Source: Rhodoferax sp. (lineage in GTDB: Bacteria > Pseudomonadota > Gammaproteobacteria > Burkholderiales > Burkholderiaceae_C). From it: a stretch of DNA of 64,000 bases. Where the stretch lies: NCBI GenBank assembly GCA_008015235.1, contig SSFF01000015.1:90727-154726 (forward strand), given 5' to 3'. The translations under genes and the position numbers were made by a program. Shown here piece by piece: positions 25,627 through 34,126 of this stretch. The notes below the pieces were generated by a model. That model worked only from the letters and a program-made list of their open reading frames with translations, was not told the DNA's origin and searched no databases. The number at the start of each line of letters is the position of its first letter. The stretch's first letter is position 1.

Positions 25627-27345
25627 GTGTTGTCCCATCCCGCTACCAAGTACCAGTCGTTCGCCCCTGTGCAATTGGCCCAGCGCCAGTGGCCCAGCCG
25701 CAGCCTGACCCAGGCCCCGATCTGGATGAGCACGGACCTGCGCGACGGCAACCAGTCGCTGTTTGAGCCCATGGACGTGGCGCGCAAGATGCAGATGTTC
25801 AAGACCCTGTGCGACATCGGCTTCAAGGAAATCGAGATCGCTTTCCCCAGCGCGTCGCAAACCGACTTTGATTTCGTGCGCACCCTGATCGAGGGCGGCC
25901 ACATCCCCGACGACGTGACCATCGAGGTGCTGACCCAGTCGCGCGAACACCTCATTCGCCGCACCTTCGAATCCCTGAAAGGCGCCAAGCGCGCCATCGT
26001 CCACGTCTACAACGCGACCTCGCCGGTGTTCCGCGAAGTGGTGTTCGGTCTGCAGAAAGCCGAAGTGGTGGAACTGGCCGTGACTTCGGTGCGCCTCATC
26101 AAAGAGCTGGCCCAGCAGCAGCCTGAGACCCAGTTCCAGCTGCAGTACAGCCCCGAAGTGTTCACCAGCACAGAACCCGAATTCGCTTTGGAAATCTGCA
26201 ATGCCGTCACCGAGGCCTGGGGCGCCACACCCGCTGACAAGGTCATCCTGAACCTGCCGGCCACGGTCGAAGTCGCCACCCCCAACGTCTACGCCGACCA
26301 GATCGAGTGGATGCACACCCATCTGGCCCGGCGCGACAGTGTCGTTCTGAGCCTGCACCCGCACAACGACCGCGGCACTGCCGTGGCTGCGGCCGAGCTG
26401 GCGCTCATGGCCGGTGCCGACCGCGTCGAAGGCTGCCTGTTCGGCCATGGTGAGCGCACCGGCAATGTGGATCTGGTGACCTTGGCGCTCAACCTCTACA
26501 CCCAGGGCGTGCACCCGGGGCTGGACTTTTCCGACATCAACGCCGTGGCGCGCACCGTGGAACACTGCACCGGCCTGCCGATCCACCCGCGCCACCCTTA
26601 TGTGGGTGACCTCGTGTTCACGGCCTTTTCCGGCTCGCACCAGGACGCCATCAAGAAGGGCTTTGCCGCCCAGAAGAGTGACTCCACCTGGGCCGTGCCC
26701 TACATGCCTATCGACCCGGCCGACCTGGGCCGCAGCTACGACTCGGTGATCCGCGTCAACAGCCAGTCCGGCAAGGGGGGTGTCGCCTACCTGATGGAAG
26801 CCGAATACGGCGTGGTCATGCCCCGTCGCCTGCAGGTCGAATTCTCGGCCGAAGTGCAGAAGTGGACCGACGCCCATGGAGGTGAAATGACCGCCCCCGA
26901 CCTCTGGGCCCTGTTCGACGCCACCTACCTGCATGCCGCCAACGCCGGGGTGCAGTACGTCGAGCATCACCTGTTCGAGCATCCCGCCAGCAGTGGCAAG
27001 GCGCACGTGCAGGGCATCCGCCTGGGGCTGAAGATCAATGGCCAGTCCATGCTGCTCAGCGGTGAAGGCAACGGCCCCATCGACGCCGCCGTGCACGCCT
27101 TGCAGGGCGCCGGCATCCAGGTCCAGGTGCGCAGCTTCGAAGAACGCTCCACCAAGGCCAGCACCCACGCAGCCAACGCCCAGGCCTGCGCCTTTGTCGA
27201 GCTGGTGCCCACCGAAGGTGGCACCGAACGCTACGGGGTTGGGCTGGACCACAACATCGTCACGGCTTGCATCCAGGCCCTCATCAGCGGTGTCAATCGC
27301 CTGGGGCTGGTGCCCAGCGACGAACCTGCCGACATGGCAGCATGA
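25627..27345 (+). CDS. leuA: 2-isopropylmalate synthase (class LeuA2)
   Basis: 572 residues, the length of the LeuA2 class. It condenses acetyl-CoA with 2-oxoisovalerate in leucine synthesis. The TIM-barrel catalytic part has [25 protein letters not shown] and the metal-binding His pair region [12 protein letters not shown]. The C-terminal part (from about 440) is the leucine-responsive regulatory domain ([21 protein letters not shown]). It starts with GTG preceded by CTGGAG. It is monocistronic, followed 3 bp later by the inverted-repeat element. Confidence 0.95.
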   Translation: MLSHPATKYQSFAPVQLAQRQWPSRSLTQAPIWMSTDLRDGNQSLFEPMDVARKMQMFKTLCDIGFKEIEIAFPSASQTDFDFVRTLIEGGHIPDDVTIEVLTQSREHLIRRTFESLKGAKRAIVHVYNATSPVFREVVFGLQKAEVVELAVTSVRLIKELAQQQPETQFQLQYSPEVFTSTEPEFALEICNAVTEAWGATPADKVILNLPATVEVATPNVYADQIEWMHTHLARRDSVVLSLHPHNDRGTAVAAAELALMAGADRVEGCLFGHGERTGNVDLVTLALNLYTQGVHPGLDFSDINAVARTVEHCTGLPIHPRHPYVGDLVFTAFSGSHQDAIKKGFAAQKSDSTWAVPYMPIDPADLGRSYDSVIRVNSQSGKGGVAYLMEAEYGVVMPRRLQVEFSAEVQKWTDAHGGEMTAPDLWALFDATYLHAANAGVQYVEHHLFEHPASSGKAHVQGIRLGLKINGQSMLLSGEGNGPIDAAVHALQGAGIQVQVRSFEERSTKASTHAANAQACAFVELVPTEGGTERYGVGLDHNIVTACIQALISGVNRLGLVPSDEPADMAA

Positions 27346-27348
27346 GAT

Positions 27349-27619
27349 AAGAGCCTGCGCACGATTTTTATGGGGCCACGCAAGTGGCTTTTCGGGAGAG
27401 ATTGCAAGGCGCAAAACGCAGTCGGGCTAGTGCCCGGCAAGGCTTTGCAACGCCGCAAGCACCCCGAAAAGACACTTGCCCTGTGGGTTGGGCCGAAATC
27501 GGGCGATTGGCTCGCCAAACCCCTGGCATGGGCAGGTAGCCCATGCGGCGTGGTGTTGGCAGGCCACTCATCCCGATTGCGGCCCAACGTGACCCCGTAA
27601 AAATCGTGCGCAGGCTCTT
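27349..27619. mobile_element. 271-bp MITE-like element with 32-bp terminal inverted repeats
   Basis: The ends are inverted copies: AAGAGCCTGCGCACGATTTT at 27349 and its complement ending at 27619. The pairing continues to 32 positions with one T/G wobble and one mismatch. Inside are two further arms. Left arm: 16-bp stem 27381-27396 / 27463-27478 with one mismatch, enclosing GTCGGGC/GCCCGGC. Right arm: 17-position stem 27487-27503 / 27572-27588 with one mismatch, enclosing GCATGGGC/GCCCATGC. No ORF or transposase is inside, and no clear target-site duplication flanks it. It lies 3 bp after leuA and 69 bp before pabB. Confidence 0.7.
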
Positions 27620-27688
27620 CGTGGCCGCAAGGCCCCTTTTGTTTGGGGCCGGACGGCACGGCTATTTGATGCAGGACAATCCCGCCCC

Positions 27689-29440
27689 ATGCACGCCCTG
27701 ATCGATTTCCGCGCCAGCCAGCCCGACGCTGGCGATGCCTTGCGCTGCGCCTTCTCGGCGCCGCTGGCGGTGTTGGTGGCGCACACGCCGGACCAGGTGC
27801 ACGACGTACTGGCCCAGGTGGCACAGCATGCGGCGCAGGGGCGCTGGTGCGTGGGCCATGTGGCCTACGAGGCGGCGCCGGCCTTCGACACAGCCCTCAG
27901 CGTGCACCCGTGTGAAGGGCCGCTGGCTGCATTTGGCGTCTATGCCGAAGCCCAGCCTTGGCCCGAAGCGCTGCCTACCGGTGCCCAGGCCACGTGGCAA
28001 GATGGGGTGGCGCGCGCACAGTTCGATGCCGCCATGGCGCGCATCCACGCCGCCATTGCCGCCGGTGACCTGTACCAGGTGAACTACACCGCGCCCGTGC
28101 ACGGGCAACTCCAGGGCGATCCGCAAGCGCTGTTCCAGGCCCTGCTGCACGCCCAGCCCGGTGGCTACGGTGCTTACCTGGACCATGGCGACAGCCAGAT
28201 CCTGTCGGTCTCGCCCGAACTCTTTTTTGACTGGAATGCACCGCATATCCTGACCCGCCCCATGAAGGGCACGGCGCCGCGCGGACGCGACCCGCAGGAC
28301 GATGCACGCTTGGCGGCGCAGCTGCGCGCCTCGCCCAAGGAGCGCGCCGAGAACGTGATGATCGTGGACCTGCTGCGCAACGACCTCTCGCGCATTGCCG
28401 AGCCTTTTTCGGTGCAGGTGCCCGATCTGTTCCATGTGGAAACCTTGCCTACGGTGCTTCAGATGCGCTCCGACGTGGTGGCGCGCACGCGCGCCGACAC
28501 CCGCCTGGTCGATGTGTTTCGTGCCCTGTTTCCCTGCGGCTCCATCACCGGCGCACCCAAGGTGCAGGCCATGGGCCTCATTCGTGCGCTCGAACCCCAG
28601 GCGCGCGGCGTCTACTGTGGCGCCATCGGCGTGGTGCGCCCCGGCGGCCATGCGACCTTCAGCGTGGCCATCCGCACCGTGGTTGCGCGGGGACCGCAAC
28701 TGAGCTGCGGCATCGGCAGCGGCATCACGTCGGACGCGCGTGCCGAGGCCGAGTGGCAGGAATGGCAGCACAAGCGCGCCTTCCTGGAGCGCGCCAGCAC
28801 GCCCTTCGACATTCTGGAAACCCTGCGTCTACAAGAGGGCCAACTGCACGCGGCCGAGCAGCACCTGGCGCGCATGGCCCGGGCGGCGCAGCACTTCGTT
28901 TATCCCTTCCACATCGGCGACGCCCAGGTGGCGTTGGCGCAGCTGGCCCAGTCGCACCCGCAGGGGCTGTTCCGTGTGCGCCTACTGCTGAACCAGCAGG
29001 GGCAGCTCCAGGCCCAGGCCGTGGCAATGGAGGTCACGCCAACCCCGGTACTTATCGCGCTGGCAGACCGATCGTTCGAGGCCGCCCACAGTGAATTCGT
29101 GCGCTTCAAGACTACGCGCCGCGCCCACTATGACGCCTATGCCCCGCTGCAGGCCGACGTCTTTGACACCTTGTTGTCGAATGCGCAGGGTGAACTGACC
29201 GAATGCACGCGCTGCAACGTGGCGCTCAAGCTGAATGGCCAGTGGATCACGCCGGCGCTGGATAGCGGTCTGCTGGGCGGTGTCGAGCGCGCGCACTTGC
29301 TGGACAGCGGGCAGATCCAAGAAGGTGTGCTGACCCGCGCCATGCTGGCCTGGAGCGAAGGGCTGGCTGTGTTCAACAGCCTGCGCGGTTGGATGGAGGC
29401 GCGCCTGCTGGAGCCACCGGTCCGTAACGGCATGGAGTGA
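27689..29440 (+). CDS. pabB: Fused aminodeoxychorismate synthase component I and aminodeoxychorismate lyase
   Basis: 583 residues, two folate-pathway enzymes joined. Residues 1 to about 360 are PabB (chorismate-binding: GDLYQVNYTAPV, LTRPMKGTAPRGRD, ENVMIVDLLRNDLSRI, LFPCGSITGAPK, GIGSGITSDA). Residues about 370-583 are a fold-type IV PLP enzyme like PabC with the PLP lysine at Lys474 (FKTTRRAHYD) and NVALKLNGQWITP. Together they convert chorismate to 4-aminobenzoate. The fusion is common in betaproteobacteria. The ATG follows the inverted-repeat element, which makes up most of its upstream region. Confidence 0.94.
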   Translation: MHALIDFRASQPDAGDALRCAFSAPLAVLVAHTPDQVHDVLAQVAQHAAQGRWCVGHVAYEAAPAFDTALSVHPCEGPLAAFGVYAEAQPWPEALPTGAQATWQDGVARAQFDAAMARIHAAIAAGDLYQVNYTAPVHGQLQGDPQALFQALLHAQPGGYGAYLDHGDSQILSVSPELFFDWNAPHILTRPMKGTAPRGRDPQDDARLAAQLRASPKERAENVMIVDLLRNDLSRIAEPFSVQVPDLFHVETLPTVLQMRSDVVARTRADTRLVDVFRALFPCGSITGAPKVQAMGLIRALEPQARGVYCGAIGVVRPGGHATFSVAIRTVVARGPQLSCGIGSGITSDARAEAEWQEWQHKRAFLERASTPFDILETLRLQEGQLHAAEQHLARMARAAQHFVYPFHIGDAQVALAQLAQSHPQGLFRVRLLLNQQGQLQAQAVAMEVTPTPVLIALADRSFEAAHSEFVRFKTTRRAHYDAYAPLQADVFDTLLSNAQGELTECTRCNVALKLNGQWITPALDSGLLGGVERAHLLDSGQIQEGVLTRAMLAWSEGLAVFNSLRGWMEARLLEPPVRNGME

Positions 29441-29541
29441 GTCCATGGCGGGTACCGCCAGCAGGCAGGTCACAGTGGCGACGGAACACGCCACCACCTG
29501 ACCGTACCATCTTTGGCGGAGTCATTGAAAGGAGTCGCCCC

Positions 29542-31071
29542 ATGTTCGATCCCCATAGCAGCAACTTGCGCATGGCCGTGGTGGGCACCGGTGTCATGGG
29601 CCGGGGCATTGCCCAGATCGCGGCCCAAAGCGGCATTGCGGTGCAACTGCTGGACCAGCAGCCCGGTGCTGCTGAGCGTGCCAAACACGCGCTGGCAGCG
29701 ACTTGGGCCCAGCTGCAGGAAAAAGGGCGCATGAGCCCTGAGGCCGTGGCGCAGGCCAATGCCTGCGTTTCGGTGGCGGCCGAGCTGCAGGACCTGGCGG
29801 GATGCGACCTGGTGGTCGAGGCCATTGCCGAAAACCTGGAGGCCAAGTGCGCGCTGTTTGCGGCGCTGGAAGCGGTGGTGGCTCCGCACTGTGTGTTGGC
29901 CAGCAACACCTCGTCCCTGTCCATTGCCGCCATTGCTGCGGCTTGCCAGCAACCGCAGCGGGTGGCCGGTTGGCATTTCTTCAACCCTGTGCCCCTGATG
30001 AAAATCGTCGAGGTGGTAGCCGCCGAGCGCACTGAGGCTTCGGTGGTGCAGGCCCTGCTGGCTTTGGGCACACGCTGCGGCCACCGCGCGGTGCTGGCCA
30101 AGGATTCGCCGGGCTTCATCGTCAACCACGCCGGACGCGGCTATGGCACCGAGGCGCTGCGTCTGCTGGGTGAGGCAGTAGCCGTGCCCGCGGTGCTGGA
30201 CGATGTGCTGCGCGGCCAGTGCGGCTTCAAGCTCGGGCCGTTTGAGCTGTTTGATCTGGTGGGGCTGGATGTGTCGGTGCCGGTTATGGAGTCCATCTAC
30301 CGCCAGTATTTCGATGAGCCGCGTTACCGCCCCTCGCCACTGGCCGTGCAGCGCCTGCACGCCGGGCTGCTGGGGCGCAAGAGCGAGCAGGGCTTCTACC
30401 CCTACCGCGAGGGCGTGGCCGTGAAGCCGGAGCCCACGGTGTTTGCAACGCGTACGCCGGGCCCGGTGTGGGTGAGCCAGCGCCACCCTGAATGGGGCCA
30501 GGCCTGTGTCGCCTGGCTAGAGGGTCTGGGGGCCGAACTGGACACGGCGGCGCACCCGGGGGATGCGGCCTTGTGCCTGGTGCTGCCGCGCGGTGAAGAC
30601 GTGACCAGCGCGGCCCTGGCCGAAAGCCTGGACCCGGCGCGCACCGTGGCGCTGGACTGGTTGGTGCCGCAGGAGCGTTGCGCAGCCGTTTTCACCAATC
30701 CGCTGACCCGCATGGAGACGGTGGAGCGTGCCGTGGCCCTGCTCACACCCGGCAGCAGCGCGGTGCGCGTGTTGCGCGACAGTGCCGGGCTGGTGGCGCA
30801 GCGCGTGCTGGCGACCATCGTGAACATCGCCTGCGACATGGCGCAGCAGGGCATTGCCACACCGGCAGACATTGACGCTGCCGTGACCCTGGGGCTGGGT
30901 TATCCGCGCGGGCCGCTGGCATGGGGCGATGCCTTGGGCCCGATGACCGTCTTGCAGATACTGCGGCACCTGTGGGCCCACAGCGGCGACCCGCGTTACC
31001 GCCCCTCGCCCTGGCTGCGTCGGCGCGCGCAACTGGGCATGTCGTTGTTGCAGGAAGAACTGGCGCTCTGA
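29542..31071 (+). CDS. 3-hydroxyacyl-CoA dehydrogenase (PaaH-like, two C-terminal domains)
   Basis: 509 residues. The Rossmann motif VVGTGVMGRGIA (about 12-23) is followed by the family signature SNTSSLSIAAIA and GWHFFNPVPLMKIVEVV with the catalytic His, and DSPGFIVNHAGRGYGTEAL. A second 3HCDH C-terminal domain (about 400-509: GLVAQRVLATIVNIACDM, GLGYPRGPLAWGD) matches the length of phenylacetate-pathway PaaH. No other paa gene is in the window, so general beta-oxidation is equally possible. AAAGGAG precedes the ATG. Confidence 0.93.
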   Translation: MFDPHSSNLRMAVVGTGVMGRGIAQIAAQSGIAVQLLDQQPGAAERAKHALAATWAQLQEKGRMSPEAVAQANACVSVAAELQDLAGCDLVVEAIAENLEAKCALFAALEAVVAPHCVLASNTSSLSIAAIAAACQQPQRVAGWHFFNPVPLMKIVEVVAAERTEASVVQALLALGTRCGHRAVLAKDSPGFIVNHAGRGYGTEALRLLGEAVAVPAVLDDVLRGQCGFKLGPFELFDLVGLDVSVPVMESIYRQYFDEPRYRPSPLAVQRLHAGLLGRKSEQGFYPYREGVAVKPEPTVFATRTPGPVWVSQRHPEWGQACVAWLEGLGAELDTAAHPGDAALCLVLPRGEDVTSAALAESLDPARTVALDWLVPQERCAAVFTNPLTRMETVERAVALLTPGSSAVRVLRDSAGLVAQRVLATIVNIACDMAQQGIATPADIDAAVTLGLGYPRGPLAWGDALGPMTVLQILRHLWAHSGDPRYRPSPWLRRRAQLGMSLLQEELAL

Positions 31072-31083
31072 TTTCCAGGGCGC

Positions 31084-31881
31084 TTATTCCTGGGACTGGC
31101 GGCGCCAGTCGCGCAGGGCGTTGTCCAGCAGCTTGCGCATGCCACCTTCCTTGCCCAGTTTGGCCATGGCCTTGGCAATGCGTCCGCGCAGCTCGCCGTT
31201 GTTGCAGGGCGATTTGTGGGACAGGGTGAGATAGAGGTTTTCGTTCGACACCGGGGTGCTGGCGGCGGCCAGACCGGTGACGCCCAGTTTGGCGGCAAAG
31301 GCCAGCGCCGGGTTTTCTTCGTAGATCAGGTAGTCGGTGCGCCCGGCCTTGAGCATGCGCAGGGCTTGGTCGAGCGTGGGCACGGTATGGATGGCGAGTT
31401 CGGCCTTGGCGAAGCGGTCGAACTCTTCGCCGAAGCTGTTGTTGATGACGGTCAGGCCCTGCTTGCCCTTGAGGTCTTTCCAGGCCTTGTAGGCAAAGGG
31501 CTGGTCGGCACGCATCCAGACCATGCTGCGCGCGGCCTGGAAGGCCGGGTAGAAGTAGTCCATGTACTCCAGGCGCGGGACCGTGAAGAAGGCACCAGCG
31601 ATCAGGTCGACGCGGCCATGGCGCACCTCTTCCTGCACCCGGGCCCAGGAGCCCACGTAGCGCACCTCAATGGGGATGCCGATTTCGCGGCCCAGCCACT
31701 GCATCAGTTCGGCATTGGCGCCCAGCAGGCGGTTCTCGTCCTGGGCGTCACGCCACAGGAAGGGCGGGTATTCGGGGTTGCCGGAGGCAACAAGCTGGCT
31801 GCACCCTTGCGCCTGCACACTGGCAAAGCCGGTGCACAGCACCAGTGCCAGAGCGGTTTGCAGACGAAGCAGTAAGGTCAT
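31084..31881 (-). CDS. Periplasmic solute-binding protein, family 3-like
   Basis: 265 residues. A signal peptide (about 1-25, ending AQA) leads to an SBP_bac_3 fold: GNPEYPPFLWRD, LGANAELMQWLGREIGIPIEVRYVGSWARV, and GRVDLIAGAFFTVPRLEYMDYFYPAF. No permease or ATPase gene is nearby, so this may be an orphan sensor or binder. It converges with the dehydrogenase gene. A second protein of the same general type is encoded at 52199. Confidence 0.88.
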   Translation of the reverse strand: MTLLLRLQTALALVLCTGFASVQAQGCSQLVASGNPEYPPFLWRDAQDENRLLGANAELMQWLGREIGIPIEVRYVGSWARVQEEVRHGRVDLIAGAFFTVPRLEYMDYFYPAFQAARSMVWMRADQPFAYKAWKDLKGKQGLTVINNSFGEEFDRFAKAELAIHTVPTLDQALRMLKAGRTDYLIYEENPALAFAAKLGVTGLAAASTPVSNENLYLTLSHKSPCNNGELRGRIAKAMAKLGKEGGMRKLLDNALRDWRRQSQE

Positions 31882-31997
31882 GGGTTCCAACGGTGCTGTT
31901 CTTGTTGGCAAGCTTATAGGGCTAGCCTGTACCAAAGCTTGCTCTGGATCAAGGAATTTCCGATCCAAAACGCACTTGGATCAGGAGTGTAGCGGTA

Positions 31998-32846
31998 TCA
32001 GAGGCCTGGCCGATGGGGCCATTGGGCCCCACTGCAGCGTGCAATGCCAGCCAGGTCTTGGCGTGACTGGGCGTGGGTAAATCCGGCCTGGGTCAGCAGG
32101 GCGCACACGGCTGCAGATTGGTCGTACCCGTGTTCGAGCAGCAGCCAGCCGCCTGGCAGCAGGTGCTGGGGACTCTGGGCAATGATGGTGCGGATGTCGT
32201 CCAACCCATCCATCCCGCTGGCCAGGGCCGTAAGCGGCTCGTGGCGCAACGCCTGCAGGTGCGGGTCGGCACTGGCAATGTAGGGCGGGTTACTGACGAT
32301 CAGGTCAAAGTTGCCTTGCACCGGCTCCAGCCACGAGCCTTGTGCAAACTGCACCTCCAGTCCCAGGTGCTGGGCATTGGCACGGGCCACATCGAGGGCG
32401 TCGCCACTGGCGTCTACGGCCTCCACCTGGGCTTCGGGGCAGTGCGATTTCAGTGCCAGGGCAATGGCGCCGCTGCCCGTGCCCAGATCCACCACGCGCG
32501 GCTCCAGCCGTTGGTGCAGCAGCTCCAGTGCCCATTCCACCAGGATTTCGGTGTCCGGGCGCGGGTCGAGCACGCGCGCGTCCACCTGCAGCGGCAGGCC
32601 AAAAAATTCCTTGGTGCCGGTGATGTAGGCCATGGGCTCGCCAGCCAGGCGCCGCGCCAGCGTCACCTGCAGCGTGGCCTGCTGCGCCGGTGTCAGCAAA
32701 TCGCCATCGTGCGTGAGCAGCCAGGCGCGCTGGTGCAGCCCCTGGCCGCAAGCCAGCAGCACCAACATCTGCGCATCCAGCCGCTCCAGTCCCTGCTGCT
32801 GGCAGTGCTGCAGTGCTTGGGTGATGGTTAGTGTGGGGGTGTTCAT
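31998..32846 (-). CDS. prmC: Peptide chain release factor N5-glutamine methyltransferase
   Basis: 282 residues. It methylates the GGQ glutamine of RF1/RF2. The SAM-binding part has VVDLGTGSGAIALALK, and the catalytic motif is VSNPPYIAS. The ATG lies 2 bp from repeat copy R4 and no good Shine-Dalgarno is visible. Normally prmC directly follows prfA in this lineage; here 1,280 bp of accessory DNA intervenes. Confidence 0.95.
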   Translation of the reverse strand: MNTPTLTITQALQHCQQQGLERLDAQMLVLLACGQGLHQRAWLLTHDGDLLTPAQQATLQVTLARRLAGEPMAYITGTKEFFGLPLQVDARVLDPRPDTEILVEWALELLHQRLEPRVVDLGTGSGAIALALKSHCPEAQVEAVDASGDALDVARANAQHLGLEVQFAQGSWLEPVQGNFDLIVSNPPYIASADPHLQALRHEPLTALASGMDGLDDIRTIIAQSPQHLLPGGWLLLEHGYDQSAAVCALLTQAGFTHAQSRQDLAGIARCSGAQWPHRPGL

Positions 32847-32848
32847 TT

Positions 32849-32902
32849 GCTATGGATTCAGGAGCTGATTGCGCAGGTAATGTGAGGGCAGGGGGTGATT
32901 TG
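32849..32902 (+). repeat. Dispersed ~57-bp repeat, copy R4
   Basis: GCTATGGATTCAGGAGCTG, then TTGCGCAGGTAAT, then GAGGGCAGGGGGTGATTTG aligns with R7. It sits at the boundary between prmC and the accessory insert, in the 5' leader of prmC and antisense to it. Confidence 0.6.
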
Positions 32903-32999
32903 ACGACTGCTATAGGCTGAAAGCAGCCGTTTAACGTTTGAGATAAGCGTCATTTCGGGCTACCCACATGCGACGGTTTGGACCGAGGGAGCGTGGTTC

Positions 33000-33320
33000 T
33001 TAGACCGCCCGATAGAGTCCATGCACCTTGGTGCAAAGCGCTGTTGCTGCGTCGTACTCAACGCCCAGAATTGATGGTAGTAGCTCGCATCTGGGCGTTG
33101 AAGCGCCGTACAGCAACTCTCGTAATGAGCCAATCACAGCCAGGGCTTCTGTCTCTTTGTTCAGCGTACCTGTTTTCGGCCATTTGGAAAGAACGGCAAT
33201 CAACTCTTCCAACTCGATGCCGAACAGAGTTGAACACTCAAAGTCCCAGTGGTCGCGCCAGTAGGCAAGCGCGGCTCGGACTTGCTCTTGTTCGCTAGGT
33301 GTGAGAGATGCGTTGTTCAT
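33000..33320 (-). CDS. Hypothetical protein in accessory insert
   Basis: 106 residues, family not recognised. The sequence is predicted helical and soluble (EQVRAALAYWRDHWDFECST, ELEELIAVLSKWP), without signal peptide or membrane segment. Base composition is lower in GC than neighbouring genes. Its ATG follows a sequence reading TTTAGGCGTC, which is how many integron cassette genes start after an attC core. It is inserted with the next gene between prfA and prmC. Confidence 0.65.
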   Translation of the reverse strand: MNNASLTPSEQEQVRAALAYWRDHWDFECSTLFGIELEELIAVLSKWPKTGTLNKETEALAVIGSLRELLYGASTPRCELLPSILGVEYDAATALCTKVHGLYRAV

Positions 33321-33660
33321 GACGCCTAAAGTGTAAGCAAACGAAGCGCGGAGGGAACCACAAGCGCAGCTTGTGGCAGTCCGATTGACTGTGAGGTTAA
33401 CGCTTCTGACCAGCCTGGGATTATTAGACAGGAATATCTTGGAAGCTGGCTTCAAACCAAGGATGATCGTTTGCAGCGCTTGATTGTCTAGACACACTAG
33501 AGCGTTACAGCATTGAGAAATATGTGCTTCTTAGTCACGATCTGCTTCCGCTGCAATTCTGACCGTCGGCAGCTGAGATGACCATCCCCCAATCGGGTGA
33601 ATTTTCGAGTGTCTGCTATCGGATCACTCGCCGATGGCGGTAGCAGGCTGTAAGCGGTCA
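33321..33660. other. Non-coding accessory spacer with attC-like dyad
   Basis: A 340-bp stretch between the two accessory genes. It contains a stem CCACAAGC/GCTTGTGG (33358-33376), flanked by CGGA/TCCG, inside imperfect outer inverted ends (GCCTAAA at 33324 and TTAACGC at 33397). The 80-bp layout resembles a degenerate integron attC site. The copy of GCTTCCGCTGCAA at 33544 repeats at 34098. A 54-codon frame begins in the stop of the neighbouring gene but has no coding support. Confidence 0.4.
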
Positions 33661-34053
33661 TTACTTCTTTTCGCTTCCCAGCCAAAAGGCATTCAATGCC
33701 TCCCAACTCTGCCTACCTTTGGGAAGTAAGTGAGCGCCGAATATTTCTGGATCTTCACCGTGATTTAACCAGCAATTCTGAACTCCCTCCAAAACTCCAA
33801 CTGCAGCAAACTCTCTAACCCAAGGTACGCCTTCAGTCATTAGACGTTCGATTGCAACAGCTATCTTTGGAAACGAGGTCTCGCCGTTGGCTCGATATAC
33901 ATCAAGTAGATGCGAAGCGAAATCTCCCGCTGCACTGTAAAGAACGTCGTTACCCCACTCGGCCAGGTGACTTGCCCACTTCGATTGAAAGCTTGGGCAT
34001 GAGGCGACCAAAATCTCCATTGCTCCGGATTTTTCGATCATGTGAAGATGCAT
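33661..34053 (-). CDS. Hypothetical protein in accessory insert (DUF7674-like)
   Basis: 130 residues. The pattern CPSFQSKWASHLAEWG...LYSAAGDFASHLLDVY...FPKIAVAIERLMTEGVPWVREFAAVGVLEGVQN fits what I recall of the small uncharacterised family DUF7674, which often appears as orphan or immunity-like genes; that is recollection, not a search. No signal or membrane segment. The gene is GC-poor against the window. The start at MHLHM was chosen because the upstream frame runs into prfA. Flanked by 13-bp direct repeats at 33544 and 34098. Confidence 0.65.
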   Translation of the reverse strand: MHLHMIEKSGAMEILVASCPSFQSKWASHLAEWGNDVLYSAAGDFASHLLDVYRANGETSFPKIAVAIERLMTEGVPWVREFAAVGVLEGVQNCWLNHGEDPEIFGAHLLPKGRQSWEALNAFWLGSEKK

Positions 34054-34126
34054 TTTTGAAGAAACTTGATTCGTTTCAGCAGAAAGTTTCGATGTCCGCT
34101 TCCGCTGCAAAGCGGCCGCTGCCCCC

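Noticed and set aside
27631..27650. GGCCCC/GGGGCC hairpin downstream of the 271-bp element
   Set aside because: No U-run follows, and the loop is T-rich; not convincing as an intrinsic terminator.
31920..31997. GGATC-containing repeats (three GGATCA/GATCC units) upstream of the solute-binding protein gene
   Set aside because: Short and irregular; one near-match to an FNR half-site pair has a mismatch in the left half, so no regulatory site was called.
33497..33706. Short open frames of 54-69 codons in the accessory spacer
   Set aside because: They overlap the end of the DUF7674-like gene in another frame, have no recognisable domain and no ribosome binding site.
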